Shown here piece after piece: positions 52,405 to 61,011 of a stretch of 64,000 bases of DNA. The notes beneath the pieces are model-generated. The model was not told the DNA's origin, did no database searches, and saw nothing but the letters and a program-made list of their open reading frames with translations. The number at the start of each line of letters is the position of its first letter. The first letter of the stretch is position 1. Both the position numbers and the translations under genes were made by a program. The stretch lies in the NCBI GenBank assembly GCA_051955985.1, contig JBQCGD010000119.1, forward strand, positions 20,790 to 84,789. The letters are read 5' to 3'. This DNA is from DATKPA01 sp051955985. Lineage in GTDB: Bacteria > Planctomycetota > Phycisphaerae > WQYP01.

Positions 52405-52719
52405 GTCTCTACCTCGTTTCGAAAATTCAACTACTGTGGAAATGAACGGCCTTCTGCACAATATCACGCCACCTTTCTCCTGCCACACTAACTTCCGCCA
52501 ACAACACTCCTTTTTGCGGCACCCCCTTCCTATTCTCGCCCTTTCCCGGTTGATTTAACACAATCTTGCCGTATGTTGTCTCAACATCACGACGGCAACG
52601 GGGTGCCATGCGGGTCGCCCGATCTCGGAGCCCTCCGCATGCCTCATGTGCGTTCCTATAACTATTGCACCCATACATCGTCGGCAACAGCGCTTTCGCG
52701 GAGTCCACCCCTGGCGCAA
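52405..52719. other. Divergent intergenic region between GH3 and the XylR-type regulator, 315 bases
   Basis: This holds the upstream regions of the GH3-GH5 operon and the regulator gene, and the nested palindrome at 52566-52598. An alternative in-frame start for the regulator at 52639 has GGAG eight bases upstream. No RNA gene is seen. Confidence 0.45.
52566..52598. promoter_or_regulatory. Nested palindromic operator candidate
   Basis: Inner perfect inverted repeat ATGTTG-TCT-CAACAT (52573-52587) sits inside outer arms TTGCCGT (52566-52572) and ACGGCAA (52592-52598). Its position between the divergent GH3 operon and the regulator gene makes it the best candidate site for autoregulation and control of the hydrolases. 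Confidence 0.55.
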
Positions 52720-53874
52720 ATGAACGTAAAACCCAAACGCATCGGACTCGCCGTCGACGCCGTCGGCGCCTACGGCCGCGGCATCGTCCGCGGCGTCATG
52801 TCCTTCTGCAAAACCCACCCCGACTGGATCATCACCGAAGAACCCCAGTGGTCCTTCTCGCGCCGCACCGACATCCGCTCCTGGGAAGTTGACGGCATCA
52901 TCGCGCAGGTCTTCTCCCTCGACTTCGAAAAGGAAATCCTCAACACCAAAATCCCCGCCACCAACGTCTCCAACTTCGTCAACGCCCGCCGCTTCCCCAC
53001 CGTCCTCCCGGATGATGCCGCCATCGGCACCCTCGGAGCCGATTACCTCCTCAACCTCGGCATCAAGCACCTCGGCTACATCTGGCCCGGCGACACCGAG
53101 TTCGGCCGCCTCCGCCTCAAGGCCTTCCGCGAAAAAGCCGACGCCGCCGGTCTCACCGTCCATGAATGCAACATCCAGCACACCACCATCACCGACTGGC
53201 TGCAAAAACTCCCCCGCCCCTGCGGCATTCTCGGCGCCAATGACGACTGGGCGCACCGCGTCCTCAAGGAAGCCCGCCGCCAGGAAATCAAAGTCCCCGA
53301 AGAAATGGCCGTCATGGGCGTCGATGATGACGAACTCATCAACACCCTGATGACCCCCTCCCTCACCAGCATCACCACCCCCGTCGAGCAGATCGGCCAC
53401 GAAGCCGCCGCCCTCCTCGACCGCATGATCAATGGCGACTCCGTCCCCCCCGAGCAGCACCTCCTCCCGCCCGTCCGCGTTGTGCCGCGCCGCTCTACCG
53501 AGATGATCTTCATCGAAGACCCCGACGTCACCGCCGCCATGCGCTTCATCACCGAGCACGCCGCCCAGCCCATTCACATCGAGCACGTCCTCAAGCACGT
53601 CCCCCTCTCCCGCCGCTCCCTTGAACGCCGCTTCCGCGAAGTCCTCGGCCGCAGCGTCTCCGAACAAATCCGCCGCGTCCACGTCGAACGCGCCAAGCAA
53701 CTCCTCATCACCACCGACCTCGCCGTCAAACAGATCGCCGCCGCCTCCGGCTTCGAAAGCTCCACCCGCATGGGCATCATCTTCCAGCAGGAAGTCGGCG
53801 AAACCCCCACCGGCTTCCGCCAGAGAGCACGAATGGGTAACCGAAATAAGATCGTTCCGCCCCAACCGTCTTAA
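52720..53874 (+). CDS. XylR-type transcriptional regulator: LacI-like sugar-binding domain plus AraC helix-turn-helix
   Basis: About 384 residues. Residues 1-275 form a periplasmic-binding-protein-like sugar sensor (RIGLAVDAVGAYGRGIVRGV; GILGANDDWAHRVLKEAR; MGVDDDELINTLMTPSLTSI). Residues 285-375 are an AraC-type DNA-binding domain (VPLSRRSLERRFREVLGRS; AVKQIAAASGFESSTRMGIIF). This is the architecture of E. coli XylR, which activates sugar operons on ligand binding. The ATG at 52720 fits the start of the sensor domain; an in-frame ATG at 52639 has a better ribosome site and would add 27 residues. It probably controls the divergent GH3-GH5 operon and the downstream importer. Confidence 0.87.
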   Translation: MNVKPKRIGLAVDAVGAYGRGIVRGVMSFCKTHPDWIITEEPQWSFSRRTDIRSWEVDGIIAQVFSLDFEKEILNTKIPATNVSNFVNARRFPTVLPDDAAIGTLGADYLLNLGIKHLGYIWPGDTEFGRLRLKAFREKADAAGLTVHECNIQHTTITDWLQKLPRPCGILGANDDWAHRVLKEARRQEIKVPEEMAVMGVDDDELINTLMTPSLTSITTPVEQIGHEAAALLDRMINGDSVPPEQHLLPPVRVVPRRSTEMIFIEDPDVTAAMRFITEHAAQPIHIEHVLKHVPLSRRSLERRFREVLGRSVSEQIRRVHVERAKQLLITTDLAVKQIAAASGFESSTRMGIIFQQEVGETPTGFRQRARMGNRNKIVPPQPS

Positions 53875-53922
53875 TCCTAATCCCTCTCCGACCTCTCACA
53901 CCCATCTCCCCCTCGCAACAAA

Positions 53923-53955
53923 CAGATTAAGATTACGATTAAGATCAAGATGAAG
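53923..53955 (+). repeat. Short GATTAAG-type tandem repeat
   Basis: An A-rich degenerate tandem array with GATTAAG/GATTACG/GATCAAG units lies just before the solute-binding-protein gene. It stands out sharply from the GC-rich surroundings and may include the ribosome-binding region (GATGAAG). Confidence 0.45.
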
Positions 53956-53960
53956 AACCG

Positions 53961-55385
53961 ATGGACACTGTGAAGCGCATACGCACATCTCACCACTCAC
54001 GCGCCTTCCTCCAACTCTCCCCCGGCGCCTGGATTATCCTCGCCATCGCCCTCCTTTCCTCCGCCGTCATCCTCTTCGACCCCACCCCTCACCGCGAAGG
54101 CCTCGACATGTGGACCTTCGCCCCGCACCACGCCGCCATGTACCGCCCCCTCCTCGCCGAATGGAACCGCACCCACCAGGTCCCCGTCAACCTCTACGTC
54201 ATCTCCGAAGACGCCATGGCCGACCGCCTCATGTCCGGCTTCCTCTCTCACACCCCCGTCGCCGATCTCATCGAAGTCGAAAAAGCCCTCACCGGCCGCA
54301 TCTTCTCCGGCCCCCTCGATGACATCGGCCTCGTCGACCTCACCGATCGCGTCAAACACGACCACCTCCTCGAAGAACTCAACGCTCCCTCCTTCTCCGC
54401 GTGGACCTCCCGCGGCCACATCTTCGGCCTGCCTCATGACGTCCACCCCGTCCTCCTCGCCTACCGCGCCGACCTCGTCGAAGCCGCCGGCATCGACGTC
54501 ACCCAAATCCACACCTGGGACGACTTCGCCCGCATCATGCAACCCCTCCTCCAACACCGCGGCCCCGACGGCCAGCCCGACCACTACCCCCTCTCCCTCT
54601 GGTACACCTCCATGGACCAGATCGAAGCCCTCATCCTCCAAAACAACGGCGGCTTCTTCGACGAGGACAACCGCCCCATCCTCAACTCCGACGAAAACGC
54701 CCGCGTCATCGCCACCGTCGTCTCCTGGACCACCGGTCCGACCCGCATCGCTGCCGACGCCCCCGAATTCACCGCCTCCGGAAACCAGCTCCGCATCACC
54801 GGCTACGTCGCTTGCTCCCTCGTCCCCGACTGGCTCACCGCCATCTGGAAACACGACATGCCCCAGCTCTCCGGCAAACTCAAACTCATGCCCCTCCCCG
54901 CCTGGACCGCCGATGGCCGCCGCACCTCCGTCTGGGGCGGCACCATGCTCGGCATCTCCAAAACCTGCAAAGAGCCCGAAGCCGCCTGGCTCGTCGCACG
55001 TCGCCTCTACCTCGACGACTCCGTCGCCAAGGAACTCTTCGAATCCAACGGCATCATTACCCCCGTCAAACGTCTCTGGTCCTCCCCCTTCTACGACCAG
55101 CCCGACCCCTACTTCTCCAACGAACCCATCGGCCGCATCTACATCAATCACGCCCCTGCCGTCCCCCGCCGCACCAGCTCCCCCTACAACTCCATCGCCC
55201 GTGACCGCGTCCAATCCGCCATCATCGCTCTCCGCAACTACGCCCTCGCCACCCACCAATACAAGCCCAGCCAACTCCTCGAAGAAGCCCACCGCCAACT
55301 CCAACGCGCCCAAACCCAAATGCAACACGACCTCGACCGCGACGTCTTCCTCCAATCCCTCGGCACCAAAAAGGAGCCCCAATGA
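53961..55385 (+). CDS. ABC sugar importer, extracellular solute-binding protein
   Basis: A 474-residue protein with an N-terminal membrane anchor (WIILAIALLSSAVILF, 25-40), so it is tethered instead of free. The fold is a family-1-type solute-binding protein: PVADLIEVEKALTGRI, TSRGHIFGLPHDVHPVLLAYRADL and TSVWGGTMLGISKTCKEPEAAW are typical. It binds an oligosaccharide and delivers it to the two permeases that follow. The C-terminus has a charged helix rich in Gln. No sugar specificity is visible; the neighbours suggest beta-glucan or xylan oligomers. Confidence 0.85.
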   Translation: MDTVKRIRTSHHSRAFLQLSPGAWIILAIALLSSAVILFDPTPHREGLDMWTFAPHHAAMYRPLLAEWNRTHQVPVNLYVISEDAMADRLMSGFLSHTPVADLIEVEKALTGRIFSGPLDDIGLVDLTDRVKHDHLLEELNAPSFSAWTSRGHIFGLPHDVHPVLLAYRADLVEAAGIDVTQIHTWDDFARIMQPLLQHRGPDGQPDHYPLSLWYTSMDQIEALILQNNGGFFDEDNRPILNSDENARVIATVVSWTTGPTRIAADAPEFTASGNQLRITGYVACSLVPDWLTAIWKHDMPQLSGKLKLMPLPAWTADGRRTSVWGGTMLGISKTCKEPEAAWLVARRLYLDDSVAKELFESNGIITPVKRLWSSPFYDQPDPYFSNEPIGRIYINHAPAVPRRTSSPYNSIARDRVQSAIIALRNYALATHQYKPSQLLEEAHRQLQRAQTQMQHDLDRDVFLQSLGTKKEPQ

Positions 55386-55390
55386 CAACC

Positions 55391-55445
55391 TCGGGTGCCA
55401 TGTCGGGTGCCATGCTTATGGCCCAACCTCGGGGCCATAAGCATG
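55391..55445. repeat. Extragenic palindromic element with tandem leader
   Basis: Two tandem copies of TCGGGTGCCATG (55391-55414) run into a perfect 14-bp hairpin, arms CATGCTTATGGCCC (55411-55424) and GGGCCATAAGCATG (55432-55445), loop AACCTCG. It occupies the gap between the binding-protein and first permease genes. The form recalls REP/BIME-type extragenic palindromes and could lower transcription into the permease genes. Confidence 0.65.
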
Positions 55446-55536
55446 CCTCCCAGATGCACAAAAACAGCTTGCACCCGTGCCCAACCCACTTAACCATTTA
55501 ACTACTTAACCACTTATCCCTTCACCAAAAGGCCCC

Positions 55537-56418
55537 ATGACCTCCACCCGCCACAACCCCCTCGCCCCCTACGCCTTCCTCACCCCATTCCTCCTCCTCT
55601 TCACCCTTTTCACCCTTTACCCCCTCCTCCAATCCCTCATCCTCTCCTTTCAACAAACCCACGGCCCGCGCTCCGCCCAGTTCGTCGGCGCCGCCAACTT
55701 CTCCTTCATCCTCCACGACCCCCTCTTCTGGAAAGCCCTTTACAACACCACCGTATTCGCCGCCGCCTCCGTCTTCATCCAACTCCCCCTCTCCCTCGCC
55801 CTCGCCCTCCTCCTCAACCGCCCCGACATCAAGGGCCGCGCGCTCTTCCGCCTCATCTTCTTCTCCCCCTCCCTCGTCGGCCTCGTCTTCGTCGCCGTCC
55901 TCTTCTCCGTCATCTTCGAAAAACGCACCGGCCTTCTCAACGTCGCCCTCCACCGCCTCTTCAATTTCAATCTCGATTTCCCCTGGCTCCAGGAACACGT
56001 CATGGCCGCGATGATCCTCGCCGCCCTCTGGGTCTACGTCGGCTTCAACATGGTCTGCTTCCTCGCCGCCCTCCAGAACGTCGACCCCGAACTCCTCGAA
56101 GCCGCCAAAGTCGACGGCGCCAACCCCCTCCACCGCTTCCTCCACATCACCCTCCCCGCCATCCGCCCCGTCGCCACCTTCGTCGTCCTCCTCTCCATCA
56201 TCGGCAGCTTCCAACTCTTCGAACTCCCCTTCATCCTCCTCAACGGCCCCGGCCCCAACGACCAGGGCCTCACCATCGTCCTCTACCTCTTCCAGGTCGG
56301 CTTCCAACAAGGCGACCTCGGATACGCCAGCGCCATCGGCTGGATGCTCGCCATCCTCCTCGCCCTCTTCGCCCTCGCCCACCAACTCTTCTCCCGCGCT
56401 GAAAAGGGAGACGAATGA
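55537..56418 (+). CDS. ABC sugar importer permease (MalF/UgpA-type)
   Basis: A 293-residue inner-membrane permease with six transmembrane segments. The cytoplasmic coupling loop EAAKVDGANPLHRFLHITLPAIRP near 187 is the EAA motif of sugar ABC permeases. It forms the channel with the next gene product. The last codons overlap the next gene by ATGA. AAAAGG precedes the ATG at short spacing. Confidence 0.9.
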   Translation: MTSTRHNPLAPYAFLTPFLLLFTLFTLYPLLQSLILSFQQTHGPRSAQFVGAANFSFILHDPLFWKALYNTTVFAAASVFIQLPLSLALALLLNRPDIKGRALFRLIFFSPSLVGLVFVAVLFSVIFEKRTGLLNVALHRLFNFNLDFPWLQEHVMAAMILAALWVYVGFNMVCFLAALQNVDPELLEAAKVDGANPLHRFLHITLPAIRPVATFVVLLSIIGSFQLFELPFILLNGPGPNDQGLTIVLYLFQVGFQQGDLGYASAIGWMLAILLALFALAHQLFSRAEKGDE

Positions 56419-57317
56419 GAATGAAACGCGCGACGCCACAGACCCCATTCCCCAGGCCCCAGACCCCCTCCTCCCGCGCCCACACCCTCCCCAAACTCCT
56501 CACCTCTCTCCACCTCCCGTACCACTCCATCCACTTCCTCATCCCCTTCGCCTACCTCCTCTGCTCCTCCCTCAAATCCCCCGCCGACTTCTTCACCTCC
56601 CTGTTCCTCCCCACCGACAACGGCAAAATCGCCTGGTCCCACCTCACCCTCAACAACTTTCACCGCGTCCTCGCCCAACCCGACTTCCCCCGCGCCCTCC
56701 TCAACTCCTTCTTCTACGCCTCCGTCACCGCCGTCCTCGCCACACTGGCCTGCGCCATGGCCGGCTACGCCCTCGCCTGCTACCACTTCCGCGGCCGCCG
56801 CACCATCCGCACCATCATCCTCGCCTCCCTCGTCATCCCCCCCGTCCTCCTCCTCTCCCCCGTCTACCAACTCCTCTTCCGCCTCGATCTCCTCGACACC
56901 GTCTGGGCCTTCATCCTCCCCTCCGTCGCCGCCCCCTTCGGCGTCTTCCTCTTCCGCCAGTTCATGCTCAACGCCGTCCCCCCCGAACTCCTCGAAGCCG
57001 CCCGCATCGACGGCTCCTCCGAGTTCCGCATCTTCTTCACCATCGTCCTCCCCCTCGCCCGCCCCATGGTCGGCGCCTTCCTCCTCATCACCTTCCTCGC
57101 CAGTTGGAACAACTACATCACCCCCCAGGTCGTCCTCCAATCCCCCGAGCACTACCCCCTCTCCGTCGCCATCGCCCAACTCAAAGGCGTCTACTCCCAG
57201 GACTACGGCCTCCTCATGGCCGGTACCCTCATCTCCATCCTCCCCGTCCTCCTCCTCTTCCTCCTCCTCCAAAAAGACTTCATCTCCGGCCTCACCACCG
57301 GCGCCATCAAAGGCTGA
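56415..57317 (+). CDS. ABC sugar importer permease (MalG/UgpE-type)
   Basis: A 300-residue permease with six transmembrane segments and EAA motif EAARIDGSSEFRIFFTIVLPLARP near 195. It starts inside the stop codon of the first permease, so the two are translationally coupled. No ATP-hydrolysing subunit gene follows; planctomycetes and Gram-positive bacteria often use a shared ATPase encoded elsewhere. The first 35 residues are Pro-rich and unusual for the family. Confidence 0.9.
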   Translation: MRMKRATPQTPFPRPQTPSSRAHTLPKLLTSLHLPYHSIHFLIPFAYLLCSSLKSPADFFTSLFLPTDNGKIAWSHLTLNNFHRVLAQPDFPRALLNSFFYASVTAVLATLACAMAGYALACYHFRGRRTIRTIILASLVIPPVLLLSPVYQLLFRLDLLDTVWAFILPSVAAPFGVFLFRQFMLNAVPPELLEAARIDGSSEFRIFFTIVLPLARPMVGAFLLITFLASWNNYITPQVVLQSPEHYPLSVAIAQLKGVYSQDYGLLMAGTLISILPVLLLFLLLQKDFISGLTTGAIKG

Positions 57318-57416
57318 CAACCCCCGATGGCCGCGCGTCTCACCATCGCAAGACCCACCGAAAGCCACGAACGCACATACCACAGACCCCAGCCCCCAGA
57401 CCCCGCCCCCCCAACG

Positions 57417-58085
57417 TCACTTGCTCGTCGCCTGCATCTGCTGAATAAAGCTGTTCGCCTCCGCAATCGACTTATCCATATCCCGAATCAGCGCCGCCAC
57501 ATCCGTCTCAATGCTCGCCTGCGTCGTCTGCAGCGACGCAATCGCCCGCGCATTCAAATTATGCTTCATGAACAGCACCTGGTCATGAAATGCATCCAGC
57601 ACCGGCTGCATCTTCTCCTCCGCCCGCTTCATCGCCGCCAGCAGCTGCTCATACCGCGCCTTCGTCTCATCCAGCTTCTGCTCGCTCTCCGACCGCAACT
57701 CCGCACTGTGATACTCCCCCAACTCCCCCTCCCACTCCTTGAACAAGTCATGCGCCACCGAATCCACCGACGCAATCCGCTCGTGCACCTTCTTCGCCCG
57801 GCTCGCACACGCCTCATAATCCGATTCGATCCGGTCATACTCCTTCTGCAGCGAATCCTCCGGCGTCCCCGCCACCGCCCGCAAATGCTGCAGCGTCGTC
57901 TGAAACTCCGTCTTCGCCTTCTCCTGGTCCGTCCGCGCCGCCTCCACCCGATCCACCAGGATGTCCCGTTTCGCCCACCCCAGCTTCTCCCACGCCGCAT
58001 AGTACGTCGACTTGCACCCCGCCAATACCCCCGACATGCCCAGCAGCACCATCACCGTGGAACGACAAAATACGTTATGACGCAT
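57417..58085 (-). CDS. DUF2959 lipoprotein
   Basis: A 222-residue predicted lipoprotein (signal ending VLLGMSGVLAGC, Cys24) followed by KSTYYAAWEKLGWAKRDILVDRVEAARTDQEKAKT and long helices ending NLNARAIASLQTTQASIETDVAALI. These segments define the DUF2959 family of coiled-coil lipoproteins, function unknown. AAGGAG lies seven bases before the ATG. It converges with the permease gene and diverges from tsf. Confidence 0.85.
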   Translation of the reverse strand: MRHNVFCRSTVMVLLGMSGVLAGCKSTYYAAWEKLGWAKRDILVDRVEAARTDQEKAKTEFQTTLQHLRAVAGTPEDSLQKEYDRIESDYEACASRAKKVHERIASVDSVAHDLFKEWEGELGEYHSAELRSESEQKLDETKARYEQLLAAMKRAEEKMQPVLDAFHDQVLFMKHNLNARAIASLQTTQASIETDVAALIRDMDKSIAEANSFIQQMQATSK

Positions 58086-58304
58086 GAAGGCTCCTTTTCA
58101 TCAACCGGATGCGCAAGTGCGAATTGTATGCCGCAGTGCCCCCCCTTTGCTCCATTTCTTCCCTGGTCTTGCATGGGAAGTGCGCGACACCTTGCGAGTT
58201 GCTTTACGCGCATCCCCCAAAAGTTTACACTTGCGGGTCTTTGATACAGCCACATCGGCGGCTGTTGAGCTCAACCCCGTTTCGAAGAGATTGTGAGACG
58301 AGCC

Positions 58305-59186
58305 ATGGCGGAAATTACTGCAAAAATGGTCAATGAACTCCGGCAGCGCACCAACGCGCCGATGATGGATGCAAAACGCGCCCTCGTGGATGCCAACGGC
58401 GATCCCGAAAAGGCCGCCGAACTCCTCCGCGAACGCGGCACCGCCTCCGCTGACAAAAAGCTCTCCAACGAAATGAAGGAAGGTCTCGTCGCCGGCCGCA
58501 TCTCCAACGACGGCAAACTCGGCGTACTCCTCCGCCTCGGCTGCCAGACCGACTTCGTCGCCCGCAACGACGGCTTCCTCAAACTCCTCGGCGACCTCGT
58601 CGACCTCGCCTTCGAGAACGGCGTCAACACCCCCGCCGAACTCATGGCCCTCAAGTACCCCGACTCCTCCGGCGGGGGGGGCCGCACCGTCGAAGCCGTC
58701 ATCAAGGAAATGATTGGCGGCACCATCAAGGAAAACATCGGCATCACCGGCCTCGCCCGCTTCTCCACCACCGACGGCCGCGTCGAAAAATACGTCCACC
58801 ACAACCAGAAGGTCGGCGCCCTCATCCAGATCGATGGCTCCACCGATGACGGCGTCAAAGTCGTCGCCGGCGAAATCGCCATGCACATTACCGCCGGCAT
58901 CCCCACCGTCGCCCTCGCCGTCGATCGCTCCGGCGTCGATCCCGCGATCGTCGAAAAGGAAAAAGCCGCCGCCGCCGAAGGCACCGAAGGCAAGCCCGCC
59001 AACATCGTGGAAAAGATCGTCGCCGGCAAACTGGAAAAGTACTTCCAGGACGTCGCACTCGTCGATCAGCCCTTCATCAAGGACGACAAAAAGCGCGTCC
59101 GTGATCTCCTCGCCGATGCCGGCAAGGCCGCAAAAGCGACCCTCAAGGTCACCCGCTTCGCTCGCTTCAAGATCGGCGAAGCCTGA
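58305..59186 (+). CDS. tsf: Elongation factor Ts
   Basis: A 293-residue EF-Ts, the nucleotide-exchange factor for EF-Tu. The N-terminal UBA-like part (VNELRQRTNAPMMDAKRAL) and TDFVARNDGF near 78 (EF-Tu contact) are diagnostic. The C-terminal repeat and the tail KATLKVTRFARFKIGEA follow. The ATG at 58305 starts MAEITAK. Unlike most bacteria, no rpsB lies directly upstream. A G8 run at 58674-58681 encodes an extra Gly stretch (SSGGGGRTVEA) in the middle domain. Confidence 0.95.
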   Translation: MAEITAKMVNELRQRTNAPMMDAKRALVDANGDPEKAAELLRERGTASADKKLSNEMKEGLVAGRISNDGKLGVLLRLGCQTDFVARNDGFLKLLGDLVDLAFENGVNTPAELMALKYPDSSGGGGRTVEAVIKEMIGGTIKENIGITGLARFSTTDGRVEKYVHHNQKVGALIQIDGSTDDGVKVVAGEIAMHITAGIPTVALAVDRSGVDPAIVEKEKAAAAEGTEGKPANIVEKIVAGKLEKYFQDVALVDQPFIKDDKKRVRDLLADAGKAAKATLKVTRFARFKIGEA

Positions 59187-59243
59187 TCCGTAATTGTCCC
59201 GATTGTCGGTGGCGGACAACCGCACCTCGCGCGTAAGATGATG

Positions 59244-59276
59244 GCCCAGGGTTCAACGCCCTGGGCTATTTTTTTT
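59244..59276 (+). terminator. Terminator after tsf
   Basis: Eight-bp arms GCCCAGGG (59244-59251) and CCCTGGGC (59259-59266) with loop TTCAACG are followed by TATTTTTTTT. A strong factor-independent terminator 58 bases after the tsf stop and 32 bases before pyrH, so pyrH probably has its own promoter or depends on partial readthrough. Confidence 0.8.
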
Positions 59277-59307
59277 AACCCCAGCGAGGCGGAGAGTCGG
59301 AAAATCT

Positions 59308-60030
59308 ATGGGTACCCCCAAGTACAAACGAATCCTTCTCAAGATCTCCGGCGAAGGTCTCTGCCGGGAAGGCGGCTTCGGGCTCGAAGCCAATGAACTC
59401 ACCTCCATCTCCGAACAGATCGCCCAGGTCGCCAAGAGCGGCGTCCAGGTCGCCGTCGTCGTCGGGGGCGGCAATTTCGTCCGCGGCGAAACCCTCGCCG
59501 CCGCCGGCCACATCCAGCGCGCCACCGCCGATTACATGGGTATGCTCGCCACCGTCATGAACGCCATGGCCCTCCAGGACATGCTCGAAACCCTCGGCCA
59601 ACCGACCCGCGTCGCCTCCGCACTCACCGTCAGCCAGGTCGCCGAACCCTTCATCCGCCGCCGCGTCCTCCGACACCTCGAAAAAGGCCGCGTCGTCGTC
59701 CTCGCCGCCGGCACCGGCAACCCCTTCTTCACCACCGACACCTGCGCCGCACTCCGCGCCACCGAACTCAACGTCGACATCCTCATGAAAGCCACCAAGG
59801 TCGACGGCGTCTACGACTCCGACCCCAAGAAAAACCCCAACGCCATCATGTTCGACCACCTCACCTACAAAAAAGTCATCACCGACAACCTCCGCGTCAT
59901 GGACATGACCGCCATCTCCCTCGCCATGGAACGAAAAATCCCCATCCTCGTCTTCAACCTCAAAAAATCCGGCAACATCGCCCGCGTCGTCAGCGGCGAA
60001 CAAACCGGCACCCTCATCAGCATCGAGTGA
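59308..60030 (+). CDS. pyrH: UMP kinase
   Basis: A 240-residue bacterial UMP kinase that makes UDP from UMP for pyrimidine nucleotide synthesis. KRILLKISGEGL near 8, VVGGGNFVRGETLA near 50, LAAGTGNPFFTTDT near 131 and ATKVDGVYDSDPKKNPNA near 161 are the family motifs. Length and motif order are standard. It sits between tsf and frr, the common bacterial order tsf-pyrH-frr. Confidence 0.95.
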   Translation: MGTPKYKRILLKISGEGLCREGGFGLEANELTSISEQIAQVAKSGVQVAVVVGGGNFVRGETLAAAGHIQRATADYMGMLATVMNAMALQDMLETLGQPTRVASALTVSQVAEPFIRRRVLRHLEKGRVVVLAAGTGNPFFTTDTCAALRATELNVDILMKATKVDGVYDSDPKKNPNAIMFDHLTYKKVITDNLRVMDMTAISLAMERKIPILVFNLKKSGNIARVVSGEQTGTLISIE

Positions 60031-60106
60031 ACACCCCCCGCCTTCCGTATAAAATACAACAAGGATTCAATGCGGTAGGGGGGCCAAGCAAGACTGGAGA
60101 CCAATT

Positions 60107-60667
60107 ATGCCAATGGATGAAATCCTTTTCGAAGCCGAAGAATCCATGGAAAAAGCCATGGAACACCTCAAGCACGAACTCAGCGGCCTCCGCACCGGAC
60201 GCGCCTCCATCTCCCTCGTCGATCGCATCAAAATCGACTACTACGGCACCCCCACCGACCTCCGCGGCCTCGCCATGCTCACCACCCCCGACGCCTCCAG
60301 CATCCTCATCAAACCCTTCGACCCCGGCTCCATCAAGGACGTCATCCGCGGCCTCGAAGAAGCCAACCTCGGCATCAACCCCCAAAGCGACGGCAAACAA
60401 ATCCGCCTCGTCCTCCCCGCGCTCTCCGGCGAACGCCGCCAGCAACTCGTCGGCAAAGTGAAGGAAGCCGCCGAACACGTCCGCATCTCCCTCCGCAACA
60501 TCCGCCGCGACGCCAACAAAAAAGTGGATGCCGAAGAAAAAGACTCCCTCCTCACTGAAGACCAGGCCGTCAAAGGCCGCGAGGACGTCCAGGAACTCCT
60601 CAAAAAATTCGAAGCCACCGTCGACACCCTCGTCGCCGCCAAAACCAAGGAAATCACCGAAGTCTAA
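60107..60667 (+). CDS. frr: Ribosome recycling factor
   Basis: A 186-residue ribosome recycling factor that with EF-G splits post-termination ribosomes. HLKHELSGLRTGRASISLVD near 20, VRISLRNIRRDANKK near 127 and the C-terminal VDTLVAAKTKEI are conserved. Length is as expected. Two in-frame ATG codons (60107 and 60113) are both plausible starts. It follows pyrH by 76 bases; TATAAA at 60048-60053 in that gap might be a -10 box. Confidence 0.95.
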   Translation: MPMDEILFEAEESMEKAMEHLKHELSGLRTGRASISLVDRIKIDYYGTPTDLRGLAMLTTPDASSILIKPFDPGSIKDVIRGLEEANLGINPQSDGKQIRLVLPALSGERRQQLVGKVKEAAEHVRISLRNIRRDANKKVDAEEKDSLLTEDQAVKGREDVQELLKKFEATVDTLVAAKTKEITEV

Positions 60668-61011
60668 TCCCCGTCTCCCATCGAGCGGCATTGCCAACGA
60701 ACCCCCGCCACGAGCACCCCCCAAAGCGCTCAACCGCGAGCGCCCAGCGAGCGCCAAGCCGCGGCAGCGGCGTGTGAACTTAGCCCACGACGAAGTCGTG
60801 GGTCCGAATCTCAGGGAAGGGCCGGGGGGCCTGAGTATGTTCGGCAGACACGACAATCCCGAAAAATCAACCGCACCCAGCGCAGAATTGCCGCTCCAAG
60901 CCGTCGCTCGGAGGGCGGTAAACAGCCACGAGTTTTCCCCGTTGCCTTTCAGAAAAAATGTACGTATATTGTTAGGGTGAGGCAAAATAACAAACACAGG
61001 GGGAAACACAC
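60668..61011. other. Intergenic region after frr, 344 bases, with hairpin repeat
   Basis: A perfect hairpin CCCACGAC-GAA-GTCGTGGG (60784-60802) lies in the middle, flanked by GC-rich sequence with AGCGCC/GCGAGC repeats near 60735-60775. No T-tract follows, so it is more like a dispersed repeat than a terminator. The right end carries the promoter described at 60942-60970. I see no gene. Confidence 0.45.
60942..60970 (+). promoter_or_regulatory. Sigma-70-type promoter for the RepA/RecA-like ATPase gene
   Basis: TTGCCT (60942-60947) and TATATT (60965-60970) are separated by exactly 17 bases in an AT-rich stretch. The start codon is 42 bases downstream of the -10 box. Confidence 0.55.

Noticed and set aside
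60784..60802. Hairpin after frr considered as a terminator
   Set aside because: Stem is good but no T-tract follows, so termination is not supported; recorded as a repeat in the intergenic region.
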